Shown: positions 44,701 through 52,026 of the stretch, one piece after another | How the letters are laid out: each line of letters starts with the position of its first letter | How positions within the stretch are numbered: position 1 is the first letter of the stretch | NCBI RefSeq assembly: GCF_014650715.1 | Contig: NZ_BMVM01000005.1 | Location: 1 to 64,000 of the forward strand | Origin: Streptomyces bluensis | Lineage (GTDB): Bacteria; Actinomycetota; Actinomycetes; Streptomycetales; Streptomycetaceae | Direction: 5' to 3' | DNA: 64,000 nt | Notes under the pieces: generated by a model | Database searches by the model: none | The model's input: the letters and a program-made list of their open reading frames with translations, nothing else | Told to the model about the DNA's origin: nothing | Translations under genes and position numbers: made by a program

Positions 44701-44840
44701 CCGGCTTCCCGCTCGCCGGGGCCCAGGTGACGGACCTCCTGGAGCGCCCGCTGGAGGCGGCGGCCACCGAGGGGAACGCGGTGCCCATCGCCCTGCGGCC
44801 CTTCGAGGTGAAGACGCTGAGGCTGACCGTGGAGAAGTAG
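41793..44840 (+). CDS. GH38 alpha-mannosidase
   Basis: A 1015-residue cytoplasmic alpha-mannosidase. After an N-terminal beta domain, the catalytic barrel begins G-H-A-H-I-D-S-A-W-L-W-P near residue 256, with the first zinc ligands. The nucleophile Asp is in L-P-D-S-F-G-Y near 370, and the later zinc His is in H-Q-F-H-D-I-L-P-G-S near 572. The C-terminal beta-sandwich (about 700-1015) is complete. CAGGAGAG precedes the ATG. It is 31 bp after the GH4 gene and ends the plus-strand operon; a strong hairpin follows at 44885. It would trim alpha-mannosides from imported oligosaccharides. Confidence 0.95.
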   Translation: MHDERRRIEERVERVHTQRIKPAIYAASVPFQVEAWQAPGEPVPFEEAAAAPYEPFAMDTPWGPPWGTTWFRMRGQVPAEWAGRRVEAVIDLGFVGDWPGNQAEALVHLTDGTPLKAVNPLNQYVPIADPATGGETVDYLVEAASNPDILANNFAAPTPLGDVLTAGDKPLYTFQRADLAVLDENVWHLDLDLQVLRELMVHLEAHDPRRHEIMHTLDRAMDALDLDDISGSAAAVREVLAPALAKPAHASAHTVSGVGHAHIDSAWLWPIRETKRKTSRTFSNVTSLADEYEDFIFACSQAQQYEWVRDNYPHVWERIKKSVEKGQWAPVGGMWVEADGNLPGGEALARQLIHGKRFFIEHFGVETKGVWLPDSFGYTAAYPQLAKLAGNEWFLTQKISWNQTNKFPHHTFWWEGIDGTRIFTHFPPVDTYNARFSGEEMDRAVRNYQEKGGGTRSLAPFGWGDGGGGPTREIMERARRLADLEGSPKVVVEHPDAFFAKARDEYPDAPVWAGELYLELHRATYTSQARTKQGNRRSEHILREAELWATTAALHAPGYSYPYDQLDRLWKTVLLHQFHDILPGSSIAWVHREAEAEYARVAKEVEALTAEAIAALGTGDAHVFNTSPLDRGEVVRTADGSLVHTVVPANGSAPLGAGEGTDPVTVTGRVLDNGLVRVEIAEDGTLASVRDLRAGGREVLADKGNLLRLHTDLPNYWDAWDVDSHYKNRYTDLLDADSVTVVEEDPLRGAIRVERSFGKGSKITQTISLRAGSPRIDFETDIDWHEAEKFLKAGFPVDIRAPHSSAEIQFGHIQRPTHTNTSWEAARFEVSGHRWVHIAEPGYGVAVINDSTYGHDVSRTVREDGGTTTTVRLSLVRAPRVPDPEADQGRHRFTYALLPGASVDDAIAEGYALNLPLRIADAAGPAEPVVSVDGAGVTVEAVKLADDASGDVVVRLYESRGGRAEGVLRTGFPLAGAQVTDLLERPLEAAATEGNAVPIALRPFEVKTLRLTVEK

Positions 44841-44884
44841 TGACCCCGCTTCCCAGGAAGAATTAAGAAAGCGGTAAACACGCT

Positions 44885-44915
44885 GGTCGCGGCGGGTGTA
44901 CGACTCGCCGCGACC
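44885..44915 (+). terminator. Hairpin after the alpha-mannosidase gene
   Basis: GGTCGCGGCG at 44885-44894 pairs perfectly with CGCCGCGACC at 44906-44915 across an 11-base loop, followed by CTTTCCCG. It begins 45 bases after the stop and ends about 95 before the sulfotransferase start, so it probably terminates the deoR-GH4-GH38 transcript. Confidence 0.75.
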
Positions 44916-45010
44916 CTTTCCCGTTCCCTCCCCGACACCTGGAGTTCGCCCGCTCCCCCTGTGATACGGGCGAACGAAAAGCGGAGTGAGACGGGTGGAG
45001 AGGTGGCATC

Positions 45011-45895
45011 GTGCGAGACCCGCGTATCAACGCGATCGGTAAAGGGCTCAAGCGCCGCGGCAGGCTGATCGCCGAGGCGGTGAGCCCGCCGAAGCGGAAC
45101 CTGGACGCGGTACCCGCGCAACGGAGCACCGACGCCGGGGCCGAAGCGGAGCCGTACGTGGCCCCGCGCGCCCCGCGCCTGGTGGAGTCGCCGGTGTTCG
45201 TGCTGTCGTCGGTCCGTTCCGGCTCCACGCTCCTGCGGGTCCTGCTCAACAGCCACAGCCGTATCCGCGCCCCGCACGAGATGCATCTGCGCACGGTGCA
45301 CGTCAACCTCTCGCGCGACTTCACCGCGGACGCCATGAAGGCGCTCGAACTCGACAAGGACGAGGTCGAGCACGTCCTGTGGGACAGGCTGCTGCACCTG
45401 GAACTCACCCGCAGCGGCAAGGAGCTGATCGTCGACAAGACGCCGCCGAACACGCTCATGTGGCCGCGGCTGCACCGATGTTGGCCCGAGGCGCGCTACA
45501 TCGTGCTGCTGCGCCACCCGGGCGCGGTGATCGCGTCGCTCACGAGCCGCCGTACGGACCCCGACCACGAGGCGATCGCCGCGGAGGTCCTGTCCTACAG
45601 CGAGAAGCTGGAGGAGGCGCGGCAGAACCTGCCTGCGCACGTCATCACGTACGAGGAGCTCACGGCCGAACCGGAGAAGGTGACGCGGGGCATCTGTGAC
45701 TACCTGGGCGTCCCCTGGGAACCCGCGATGCTCGACTACGGCACCAAGGACCACGGCACGTTCCGCCCCCAGCTCGGTGACTGGTCCAGCACCATCAAGT
45801 CGGGCCGCATCCAGGCCGCCCGCCAGGCCGACCCGAACGCCACCCTCTCACCCCGCCTGACAGAACTGGCAGAGGCGTGGGGCTACCCCTCCTGA
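45011..45895 (+). CDS. Sulfotransferase-family protein
   Basis: A 294-residue PAPS-dependent sulfotransferase-like protein. The 5'-phosphosulfate loop is S-S-V-R-S-G-S-T-L-L near residue 66, and the 3'-phosphate-binding segment is L-L-R-H-P-G-A-V-I-A-S near 170. The P-W-E-P-A-M-L-D-Y segment near 235 is usual for the bacterial family. The first 50 residues are basic and Pro-rich, without a signal. The GTG start has GAGAGGTGG upstream. Its acceptor is unknown; nearby polymers are handled by glycosidases, but it has its own transcription unit. A palindromic element follows at once. Confidence 0.9.
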   Translation: MRDPRINAIGKGLKRRGRLIAEAVSPPKRNLDAVPAQRSTDAGAEAEPYVAPRAPRLVESPVFVLSSVRSGSTLLRVLLNSHSRIRAPHEMHLRTVHVNLSRDFTADAMKALELDKDEVEHVLWDRLLHLELTRSGKELIVDKTPPNTLMWPRLHRCWPEARYIVLLRHPGAVIASLTSRRTDPDHEAIAAEVLSYSEKLEEARQNLPAHVITYEELTAEPEKVTRGICDYLGVPWEPAMLDYGTKDHGTFRPQLGDWSSTIKSGRIQAARQADPNATLSPRLTELAEAWGYPS

Positions 45896-45904
45896 GGTTC
45901 TTAG

Positions 45905-46147
45905 CCCCCGCCGCCCCTACCCGTCCCATCCGCAGGGGCTCCGCCCCTTCGACCCCGGCCCAGGGGGGGCTCCGCCCCCTGGCCCCCGGGTTTCGGGGCA
46001 CGCCCCGGACCCCCGCTCCTCAAAACGCCGAAGGGGCTGACGATCCAGCCCGTCCGGCGTTTGAGGGCGAGGCCGTTCAGGCCGGCGAGCGGGGGTCTGG
46101 GGGCGGCAGCCCCCAGGAAGGGATGGGCCGGGTAGGGGCGGCGGGGG
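45905..46147. repeat. Large imperfect palindrome between convergent genes
   Basis: The outer 27 bases (45905-45931) are the reverse complement of 46121-46147 with one mismatch. Inside are nested GC-rich inverted repeats, including CTCAAAACGCCG near 46018 facing CGGCGTTTGAG near 46053. The segment GTCCGGCGTTTGAG with GGGGCTCCGCCCC is a sequence I recall as recurring in Streptomyces intergenic regions. The element fills the 268-base gap between the sulfotransferase and the ATP-grasp gene and would make a very strong bidirectional terminator. Confidence 0.85.
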
Positions 46148-46163
46148 CGAGGAAAACGCCCGG

Positions 46164-47312
46164 TCAGACGGCCAGCGGGCGGTCCGCCGGGTGGGGGCGG
46201 ACGCCCGGCGCCGGGGCGAGGGCGAAGGGACGCCCCTCCGCCGGCTCCGGCGTCGTCGCCGGAACGTCCGGACGCTGGTGCGGCAGAGAGACGGGACGCA
46301 CCGCACGCGGACCCGAGACGACCGTGTAGTCCGCCCCGAGGCGGGCCGGAAGAAGGTCGCCGGGGTCCTCGCCGAGGGCCAACTGAACGGCGGCCCAAGG
46401 AGCGTTGAGGCCGCACAGGGAGAGCTGGTGGAGCCCACCCGCAGGCCGCGTGTTGACGTCCATGAGAACCGGATCGTCGCCGTACATGCGGAACTGGATG
46501 TTGGAGAGATAGTGGAGGCCGAAGGCCTCCGCCAGACGCCGCGCCGGCTCGATCCAGGCCGGGCCCAGCGTGAACCCGCGGCGGCGGCCGTTCTTCGTAC
46601 GGCCCACCGCCATACGGACGCGACCGTCCGGGGCGACGAGGCAGTCCACCGACACCTCGGGCTGCTCCAGGCGGGGCATCACCAGCCAGTCCACCGTCTC
46701 CCCGGCATCACGCAGCGCGTCCAGCACCACGTCCAGAGGCACATGCGGACCCGGAAACCCGTTGAGGTGCGTCAGCGAGAAGGGGGCCCGGGTCACGACA
46801 CGGAAACCCACCCCGCCCGCACCCGCCGCGGGCTTGAAGCACGCCTTGTGCCCACCGGCCTCCAACTCCTCCACGGCGGCGACGAGTTCGTCCGCATCCC
46901 GCACCCGGTGGTACGGCGGCACCGGCACCCCGAGCGCCTCCACCGCCTGGTACGCCGTCACCTTGTCCTCGAAGACGTGCACGGCCTCAGCGGGCGGCGC
47001 GAGAAGGGTCGTACCCACGGCCCTGAACTCCTCGCGGTGCGCGGCGATCGTCGCCTGGTGCAGCCGGGGCACGAACACATCGATCCCGCGCCGCTGGCAC
47101 TGGTCGAGGGCGAACTCGACGTACGCGGCGGGGGAGAGGCCCTCCGGCTCCAGGTCGGCGGTGTCGGCTGCGGCGAGCACGGGCGAGTCGGGGTCCCCGT
47201 GGGTGGCATGGATCTCGACCGGACGCGCCTGCGGATTACTTCGCAGCTGATCCATGAAGAAGACGTTCTCCGCGTACGTGCGGTTGAGCCAGACGCGTAC
47301 GCGAGAGACCAT
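46164..47312 (-). CDS. ATP-grasp domain protein
   Basis: A 382-residue protein with the ATP-grasp fold, which joins a carboxylate to an amine or thiol through an acyl phosphate. The pre-ATP domain (1-95) is followed by F-E-D-K-V-T-A-Y near 120, C-F-K-P-A-A-G-A-G-G-V-G-F near 165 as the ATP lid and loop, and the metal-binding V-L-M-D-V-N-T-R-P-A-G-G near 290. The C-terminal 60 residues are Pro-rich and probably disordered. It stands alone, divergent from a metallophosphoesterase across 274 bp (47313-47586) in which I see no clear site. Substrates are unknown. Confidence 0.9.
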   Translation of the reverse strand: MVSRVRVWLNRTYAENVFFMDQLRSNPQARPVEIHATHGDPDSPVLAAADTADLEPEGLSPAAYVEFALDQCQRRGIDVFVPRLHQATIAAHREEFRAVGTTLLAPPAEAVHVFEDKVTAYQAVEALGVPVPPYHRVRDADELVAAVEELEAGGHKACFKPAAGAGGVGFRVVTRAPFSLTHLNGFPGPHVPLDVVLDALRDAGETVDWLVMPRLEQPEVSVDCLVAPDGRVRMAVGRTKNGRRRGFTLGPAWIEPARRLAEAFGLHYLSNIQFRMYGDDPVLMDVNTRPAGGLHQLSLCGLNAPWAAVQLALGEDPGDLLPARLGADYTVVSGPRAVRPVSLPHQRPDVPATTPEPAEGRPFALAPAPGVRPHPADRPLAV

Positions 47313-47586
47313 GCAGGCCGCCTTTCACGGTTCGCGGGCAGGGCTGAGCAGGCCGTGCCCGGCCAGGGGAGAGGGAGGTACGCCGAACCGCCCGACGCGA
47401 GGGACGGAGCGTGGCGGAGGTGTTAGGGGCGATCATAGGGCCACCGGGGCACTGGTTTCTGTCACGCGGGTGTTAATCCTTCGTACGGGTCCTGCCAGAT
47501 GCCGTTCACGTGGTCGGCGGGCCGCTCTTGTCCGCTGGTGCGTGCGTGTGTTCTCGTGTTCCCATCCGGATCTGGAGGGAGTGAGG

Positions 47587-48495
47587 GTGGAGTCGACCGC
47601 TGGCGGTTCGGGGAATTTGCTGGCCATCAGTGACCTGCACATCAGCTATCCCGAGAACCGCGCCCTGGTCGAACAGATGCGCCCCGAGACCGACGGCGAC
47701 TGGCTCCTGGTGGCCGGAGACGTCGCCGAGAAGGCGGACGACATCCGCTGGGCCCTGGAGACCCTCGCCGGCCGTTTCGCCAAGGTCGTCTGGGCGCCGG
47801 GCAACCACGAACTGTGGACCCACCCGCAGGAGACCCTCACGGCACGCGGCGTCGAGCGGTACGAGCATCTCGTCGCCCTGTGCCGCGAGCTCGGCGTCAC
47901 CACGCCCGAGGACCCGTACCCCGTGTGGGAGGGTCCGGGCGGCCCCGCCGTCGTCGCCCCGCTCTTCCTGCTGTACGACTACTCGTTCCTGCCGCCGGGC
48001 TGCGCGACCAAGGACGAGGGGCTGGAGTACGCGCACGGCACCGGCATCGTGTGCACGGACGAGATGGTGCTGTACCCCGACCCCTACCCGAGCCGTGAGG
48101 CCTGGTGCCGTGCCCGGGTCGCCGAGACCGAGCGCAGGCTCGCCGAGATCCCCGCGCACCTGCCCACCGTGCTGGTCAACCACTACCCCCTGGACCGGCA
48201 TCCGACGGACATCCTGCGCTACCCCGAGTTCGCGATGTGGTGCGGCACCCGGCTCACCGCCGACTGGCACCGCAGGTTCCGCGTCGAGGTGATGGTCTAC
48301 GGCCATCTGCACATTCCGCGGACCACCTGGCTGGACGGGGTCCGCTTCGAAGAGGTGTCCGTGGGGTACCCCCGCGAGTGGCGCCCGCGCCCGAAACCGC
48401 CGGGAAGGCTGCGCCGCATTCTGCCGATGGAGGTCGAAGCCGGTGATCGAGGAGTTGCTCCCGGAGTCGGTCGTGGTCGTGGAGGCCTACGGTGA
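47587..48495 (+). CDS. Cytoplasmic metallophosphoesterase
   Basis: A 302-residue calcineurin-like phosphoesterase. Motifs in order are I-S-D-L-H-I near residue 18, V-A-G-D-V-A near 44, A-P-G-N-H-E near 73, L-V-N-H-Y-P near 197 and Y-G-H-L-H-I near 239, a full metal site. The GTG at 47587 has GGAGG 8 bases upstream; a GTG two codons earlier is possible. Its 3' end overlaps the phosphopantetheinyl transferase by 53 bases in another frame, so the two are coupled. I recall the same pairing in other Streptomyces, but its reason is not known to me. Confidence 0.92.
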   Translation: MESTAGGSGNLLAISDLHISYPENRALVEQMRPETDGDWLLVAGDVAEKADDIRWALETLAGRFAKVVWAPGNHELWTHPQETLTARGVERYEHLVALCRELGVTTPEDPYPVWEGPGGPAVVAPLFLLYDYSFLPPGCATKDEGLEYAHGTGIVCTDEMVLYPDPYPSREAWCRARVAETERRLAEIPAHLPTVLVNHYPLDRHPTDILRYPEFAMWCGTRLTADWHRRFRVEVMVYGHLHIPRTTWLDGVRFEEVSVGYPREWRPRPKPPGRLRRILPMEVEAGDRGVAPGVGRGRGGLR

Positions 48496-49192
48496 ATACG
48501 CCGCCGACGCAGCCGACGCCGCCCGCGCGGCAGGGGGGCCCGAGGATGTGTCGCTCTTCCCCGAGGAGGAGGCGGTCATAGCGAAGGCGGTGCCCAAACG
48601 CCGCAGGGAGTTCACCGCCGTACGCGGGTGCGCCCGCCGCGCGATGGAGAAGCTCGGCGTGCCCCCGCAGGCCGTGCTGCCCGGTGAGCGCGGCGCCCCC
48701 GCCTGGCCGGACGGGCTGGTCGGCAGCATGACGCACTGCGAGGGCTACTGCGCCGCCGCACTGGTCCGCGCCGCCGACGTCGCCTCCCTCGGTATCGACG
48801 CCGAACCCCATCTGCCCCTCCCGAACGGCGTCCTCGGCGCCATCGCCCTCCCCACCGAGGAGGCCCGGCTGCACCGCCTGAACACCGAGCGGCCCGGCGT
48901 CCACTGGGACCGGCTGCTGTTCAGCGCCAAGGAGTCCGTCTACAAGGCGTGGTTCCCGCTCACCGCCCAGTGGCTGGACTTCTCGGAAGCCGACATCGAC
49001 GTGTTGGCGGACAGCGGCCCTCCCACCGGCGCCGGGTCGGGCGTCTTCCGGGCGCGGCTCCTCGTGCCCGGGCCGGTGGTGGACGGACAGCGGATCGGGT
49101 CGTTCGACGGACGCTGGACGGTACGGGACGGGCTGCTGGCCACCGCCGTGTCGGTGCCCTACCCGACGGGACGCGCGAAGGCCGCCGGATGA
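48443..49192 (+). CDS. 4'-phosphopantetheinyl transferase (Sfp/EntD type)
   Basis: A 249-residue transferase that moves the phosphopantetheine arm of CoA onto carrier domains of PKS, NRPS or fatty acid synthases. The Mg-binding G-I-D-A-E-P-H is near residue 112, and F-S-A-K-E-S-V-Y-K-A-W near 153 supplies the catalytic Glu and Lys. G-S-M-T-H-C-E-G-Y near 93 is the usual preceding strand. GGAGG lies 9 bases before the GTG start, within the end of the phosphoesterase gene. Its stop overlaps the start of the prenyl synthase as ATGA. Confidence 0.93.
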   Translation: MIEELLPESVVVVEAYGEYAADAADAARAAGGPEDVSLFPEEEAVIAKAVPKRRREFTAVRGCARRAMEKLGVPPQAVLPGERGAPAWPDGLVGSMTHCEGYCAAALVRAADVASLGIDAEPHLPLPNGVLGAIALPTEEARLHRLNTERPGVHWDRLLFSAKESVYKAWFPLTAQWLDFSEADIDVLADSGPPTGAGSGVFRARLLVPGPVVDGQRIGSFDGRWTVRDGLLATAVSVPYPTGRAKAAG

Positions 49193-50169
49193 CCTCCCTG
49201 TCCTACGTCGAACTGCACCGGCAGTTCTCGGGCGAGATCGACGCGGCCCTGGACGCCGCCCTCGACGGGCTGGGACCGGAGGCGGAGTCGGTCAGGAAGG
49301 CGATCACCGGACTCTTGCACCACCAGCAGATGAAGTACCCCCTGTCGGTGCTTCCGCTGCTCGTGCACGCCGTCGAGACGGGCGACCCCGGACCGGCCGT
49401 CCCCCTCTCCGCCGTCCACCTGCTGTGGTGGACCTCGGCCTGTTACCTCGACGACCTGGCGGACAGTCAGGCGACCGGCACGCCCGAGGGCCTCGGCGAG
49501 CAGGAGGCACTGCTGGCGGCCGTCGTCGGCGGGCAGGCACTGCCCATCCGTATCGTCCAGGCACAGCCGGTACCGGACGCCGTGCGGGGCGCCCTCACCG
49601 CCGAGATCGTCAACTGCTGGTTCCCCGCCGTGGAGGGGCAGCTCAGGGATCTGCGGGGAGGCACGGAGGGCGCCGCGCGGGAGTCGGTCGTCACGGCGTA
49701 CCGGGGCAAGTCCGGGGCTCCCTTCGCGATGATCACGGCCATGGCCGGCATATGGGCGGGCGCGGACAGCGGGCGCATACGGCTGTGGCGTGAGTTCGGC
49801 GACGTCCTCGGCATCCTGTGGCAGTTGTTCAACGACCAGGAGGACATCCTGTCCGGCCGCAACGAGGACCTGAGGAACGGCACGCTGACCTATCTGCTGG
49901 CCTGCGCCCTGGAGGAGGCGCCGCCCGGGGCGAGGGAGCACGTGCTGGCGCTGTCCGGGGCCGCGCGGAGTTCCGGACGGGCACGGCGGGAGCTCACGGA
50001 GCTGCTCCTCGCGCCCGCCGTGCTCCGCGGCTATCAGAAGGACCTCGGCACGTTCCGTGACGAGGCGTACCGCGTCCTCGGTGAACTGGGCGGCCACGAG
50101 GAACCCTTGGCGGCCCTGCGGCAGCTCGTGGACCAGTCCGGCGGACTGTACCTACGGGCGACCGCCTGA
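49189..50169 (+). CDS. Solitary isoprenyl diphosphate synthase (class I, ComQ-like size)
   Basis: A 326-residue all-helical trans-prenyltransferase. The first aspartate-rich motif is D-D-L-A-D at 88-92; the second is N-D-Q-E-D at 215-219, with Asn in place of the first Asp, as I recall in ComQ-type enzymes. Y-R-G-K-S-G-A-P near 174 carries the conserved Lys. It would extend DMAPP/FPP with IPP, or transfer a prenyl group. The ATG overlaps the transferase stop (ATGA). No other carotenoid or terpene genes are near. It converges on an operon with an FAD monooxygenase and a small Cys-ending protein, 41 bases from the latter's stop. Confidence 0.88.
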   Translation: MTSLSYVELHRQFSGEIDAALDAALDGLGPEAESVRKAITGLLHHQQMKYPLSVLPLLVHAVETGDPGPAVPLSAVHLLWWTSACYLDDLADSQATGTPEGLGEQEALLAAVVGGQALPIRIVQAQPVPDAVRGALTAEIVNCWFPAVEGQLRDLRGGTEGAARESVVTAYRGKSGAPFAMITAMAGIWAGADSGRIRLWREFGDVLGILWQLFNDQEDILSGRNEDLRNGTLTYLLACALEEAPPGAREHVLALSGAARSSGRARRELTELLLAPAVLRGYQKDLGTFRDEAYRVLGELGGHEEPLAALRQLVDQSGGLYLRATA

Positions 50170-50209
50170 GCCGGCCCGCTCCCGGTTCGCCCGGGAACGG
50201 GCCCGGGTG

Positions 50210-50437
50210 TCAGATCTCCGGGCACCAGCTCCGCAGCAGCCGGAAGAACTCCTCCTCGTTGCCCGCGAGTCCGGCCGCCGCCAGGGCCTGCTCGGCCTCG
50301 GCGAGCGCGGCGGTCGGCACCACGGGTGGTCGGCCTCCGCCGGGCGGGCCGTCGAACGCGGCTCGTACGGTCTGCAAGAGCCGCAGATAGGCCTGCACGG
50401 CGGTGCGTTCATGGTCGGTCAGTACGGCGGTCTGCAT
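50210..50437 (-). CDS. 75-residue protein ending in W-C-P-E-I, unknown function
   Basis: A short gene whose ATG at 50437 has GGGGAGAG at proper spacing. The product has an amphipathic N-terminal helix (V-Q-A-Y-L-R-L-L-Q-T-V-R-A-A-F), a Gly/Pro-rich middle (about 30-42), an Ala-rich second helix and the ending F-F-R-L-L-R-S-W-C-P-E-I. The only Cys is fourth from the C-terminus and follows the only Trp. It is the last gene of the XRE-protease-membrane-FAD operon and faces an isoprenyl diphosphate synthase. A prenylated or otherwise modified peptide is an attractive idea but unproven; a small regulator or chaperone is equally possible. Confidence 0.65.
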   Translation of the reverse strand: MQTAVLTDHERTAVQAYLRLLQTVRAAFDGPPGGGRPPVVPTAALAEAEQALAAAGLAGNEEEFFRLLRSWCPEI

Positions 50438-50475
50438 CGGACGGCTCTCCCCTGTTCGGCCGGTTTGATCGGTGC

Positions 50476-50503
50476 GTGCGCCCCGGCAGGGCGGGGGGCG
50501 CAC
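50476..50503 (-). terminator. Hairpin between the FAD monooxygenase and the 75-residue gene
   Basis: GTGCGCCCC at 50476-50484 pairs perfectly with GGGGCGCAC at 50495-50503 across 10 bases. It lies in the 152-base gap (50438-50589) upstream of the small gene. It could end most transcripts after the monooxygenase, set a lower or separate level for the small gene, or be part of its own leader. Confidence 0.5.
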
Positions 50504-50589
50504 CTCCAGCTTGCCGTCCACCACTGACAATCCCGTTCCCGTACACGGAGGTTCGCTCGCTCAGCGGAGGCGAAGCCTTTGCCGCACGC

Positions 50590-52026
50590 CTACGTTCCCG
50601 CCCCCTCCGGCGCCCCGGACACCGCCGCCTGCTCCCCCTCCGTGAGCGGCGGACCCGTCAGTGGGGCCTTCAGCGGACCTCGCAGGACGGCGAGGAGGAC
50701 TTCGGGCGCGAGCAGGGCGCCGGGCGGCCTGGAGAGGGTCATGACGCCGAGGAACGTCCGGAAGACCAGGGGGCGGCCCGTCGCCGTGCGCAGGAGGCGG
50801 TTCACGTACCGGGTGAGCAGGCGCTGGACGGGACCGGGCTGCTCGCCGATCGCCTCCGGGTAGCGTATGTCCGTCTCCGTGGCCAGCTGCCACGCCATCG
50901 ACACCGGACCGGCCACCGCCCGCTGCACCCGCCGCGCGAGCCGCGGAGCCATGAGCCCGTGCGCGGCCACCCGCTCACGCAGCGCCAGGGCGCTCTGCGC
51001 GGCCACCGACATGCCGTGACCGTACAGCGGGTTGTAGGTGGCCACCGAGTCACCGATCGCGACGAACCCCTCGGGCCAGGCCGAGACCTTCTCGTAGAAG
51101 CGCCGGCGGTTGACGGTGCTGCGGGTGACGGCCACGTCCGTCAGCGGTTCCGCGCGGGCCAGCAGTTCGCCCACCACGGGGTGGCGCACGTTCCGTGCGA
51201 AGGTCTCGAACTCCTCGGCGGACGCGGTCGGCTGGCCACCGCGCGTGCCCGACACCGTCACCAGCCAGCGCCCGCCCTCGATCGGCACGAGGGTCGCGCT
51301 CTGCCCGGGCACCGGCCGCGCCGCGTCCGGCTGGACGTTGACGACGGGGAACTCCTCGGTGCCCGCCGGCGCGCGGAAGACCCGGCTGGCGTACACGAGC
51401 CCGGAGTCGACCTCGCCCAGCGGCGCGGGCGGCACGCCCAGCGCGTCCAGCCACGTCGTGGCCCGCGAGCCGCGCCCCGAGGCGTCCACCACCAGGTCGG
51501 CGGCCAGAACACGCTCCTCGCCGTCGGCCGAACGGACCCGCACCCCCGTCACCCGGGTCGCACCGCCCTCCAGGCCCAGCAGTTCGGTGCCCTGCACCAC
51601 GGTGATCCGGGTCTGCCTGACGACCTCGGCGCGGATCACCGACTCCAGCAGGTCCCGGCTGCACGCGATCATGAACTCCATCTCGGGCCAGCGCCGCACC
51701 CAGCCCTGCGCCGACAGGGAGACGAGCCCGGTCGGCAGCGGAATCCGGCGGGCGCCCGCGGCCAGCCAGGCGTCGGTCACCCCGGGCAGCAGCTCCTCCA
51801 TCGCGCGGACGCCCCCGGACCACAGGAGGTGCGCGTGACGGGCCTGCGGGACGCCCCGGCGCGATGCGGGCCCCTCGGGCAGCAGGTCGCGCTCGATGAC
51901 CGTGACATCGGCGTACGGACGCAGCGCGGCGGCGGACAGCAGGCCGGCCAGGCCCCCGCCGACGACGACGGCCCGACGGAATTCCGACGGCACCACGGAT
52001 CCGGGGACGTCAGCGGGTTCGCTCAT
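50590..52026 (-). CDS. FAD-dependent monooxygenase (aromatic hydroxylase/epoxidase type)
   Basis: A 478-residue flavoprotein. The Rossmann start V-V-V-G-G-G-L-A-G-L-L-S-A is near residue 20, V-V-D-A-S-G-R-G-S near 175 follows the D-G family strand, and F-V-A-I-G-D-S-V-A-T-Y-N-P near 325 binds the FAD ribityl chain. The layout is that of PHBH-fold hydroxylases and epoxidases, including those that act on terpenoid precursors. The hydrophobic C-terminal part may sit on the membrane. Its ATG overlaps the end of the seven-helix membrane gene by 17 bases, so the two are translationally linked. The substrate could be the prenyl product of the facing gene. Confidence 0.9.
   Translation of the reverse strand: MSEPADVPGSVVPSEFRRAVVVGGGLAGLLSAAALRPYADVTVIERDLLPEGPASRRGVPQARHAHLLWSGGVRAMEELLPGVTDAWLAAGARRIPLPTGLVSLSAQGWVRRWPEMEFMIACSRDLLESVIRAEVVRQTRITVVQGTELLGLEGGATRVTGVRVRSADGEERVLAADLVVDASGRGSRATTWLDALGVPPAPLGEVDSGLVYASRVFRAPAGTEEFPVVNVQPDAARPVPGQSATLVPIEGGRWLVTVSGTRGGQPTASAEEFETFARNVRHPVVGELLARAEPLTDVAVTRSTVNRRRFYEKVSAWPEGFVAIGDSVATYNPLYGHGMSVAAQSALALRERVAAHGLMAPRLARRVQRAVAGPVSMAWQLATETDIRYPEAIGEQPGPVQRLLTRYVNRLLRTATGRPLVFRTFLGVMTLSRPPGALLAPEVLLAVLRGPLKAPLTGPPLTEGEQAAVSGAPEGAGT

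Noticed and set aside
49189..50437. Calling the prenyl synthase and small protein a true ComQ-ComX pair
   Set aside because: There is no ComP-type histidine kinase or ComA, the two genes are convergent rather than in one operon, and the small protein is longer than ComX. Only the analogy is kept.
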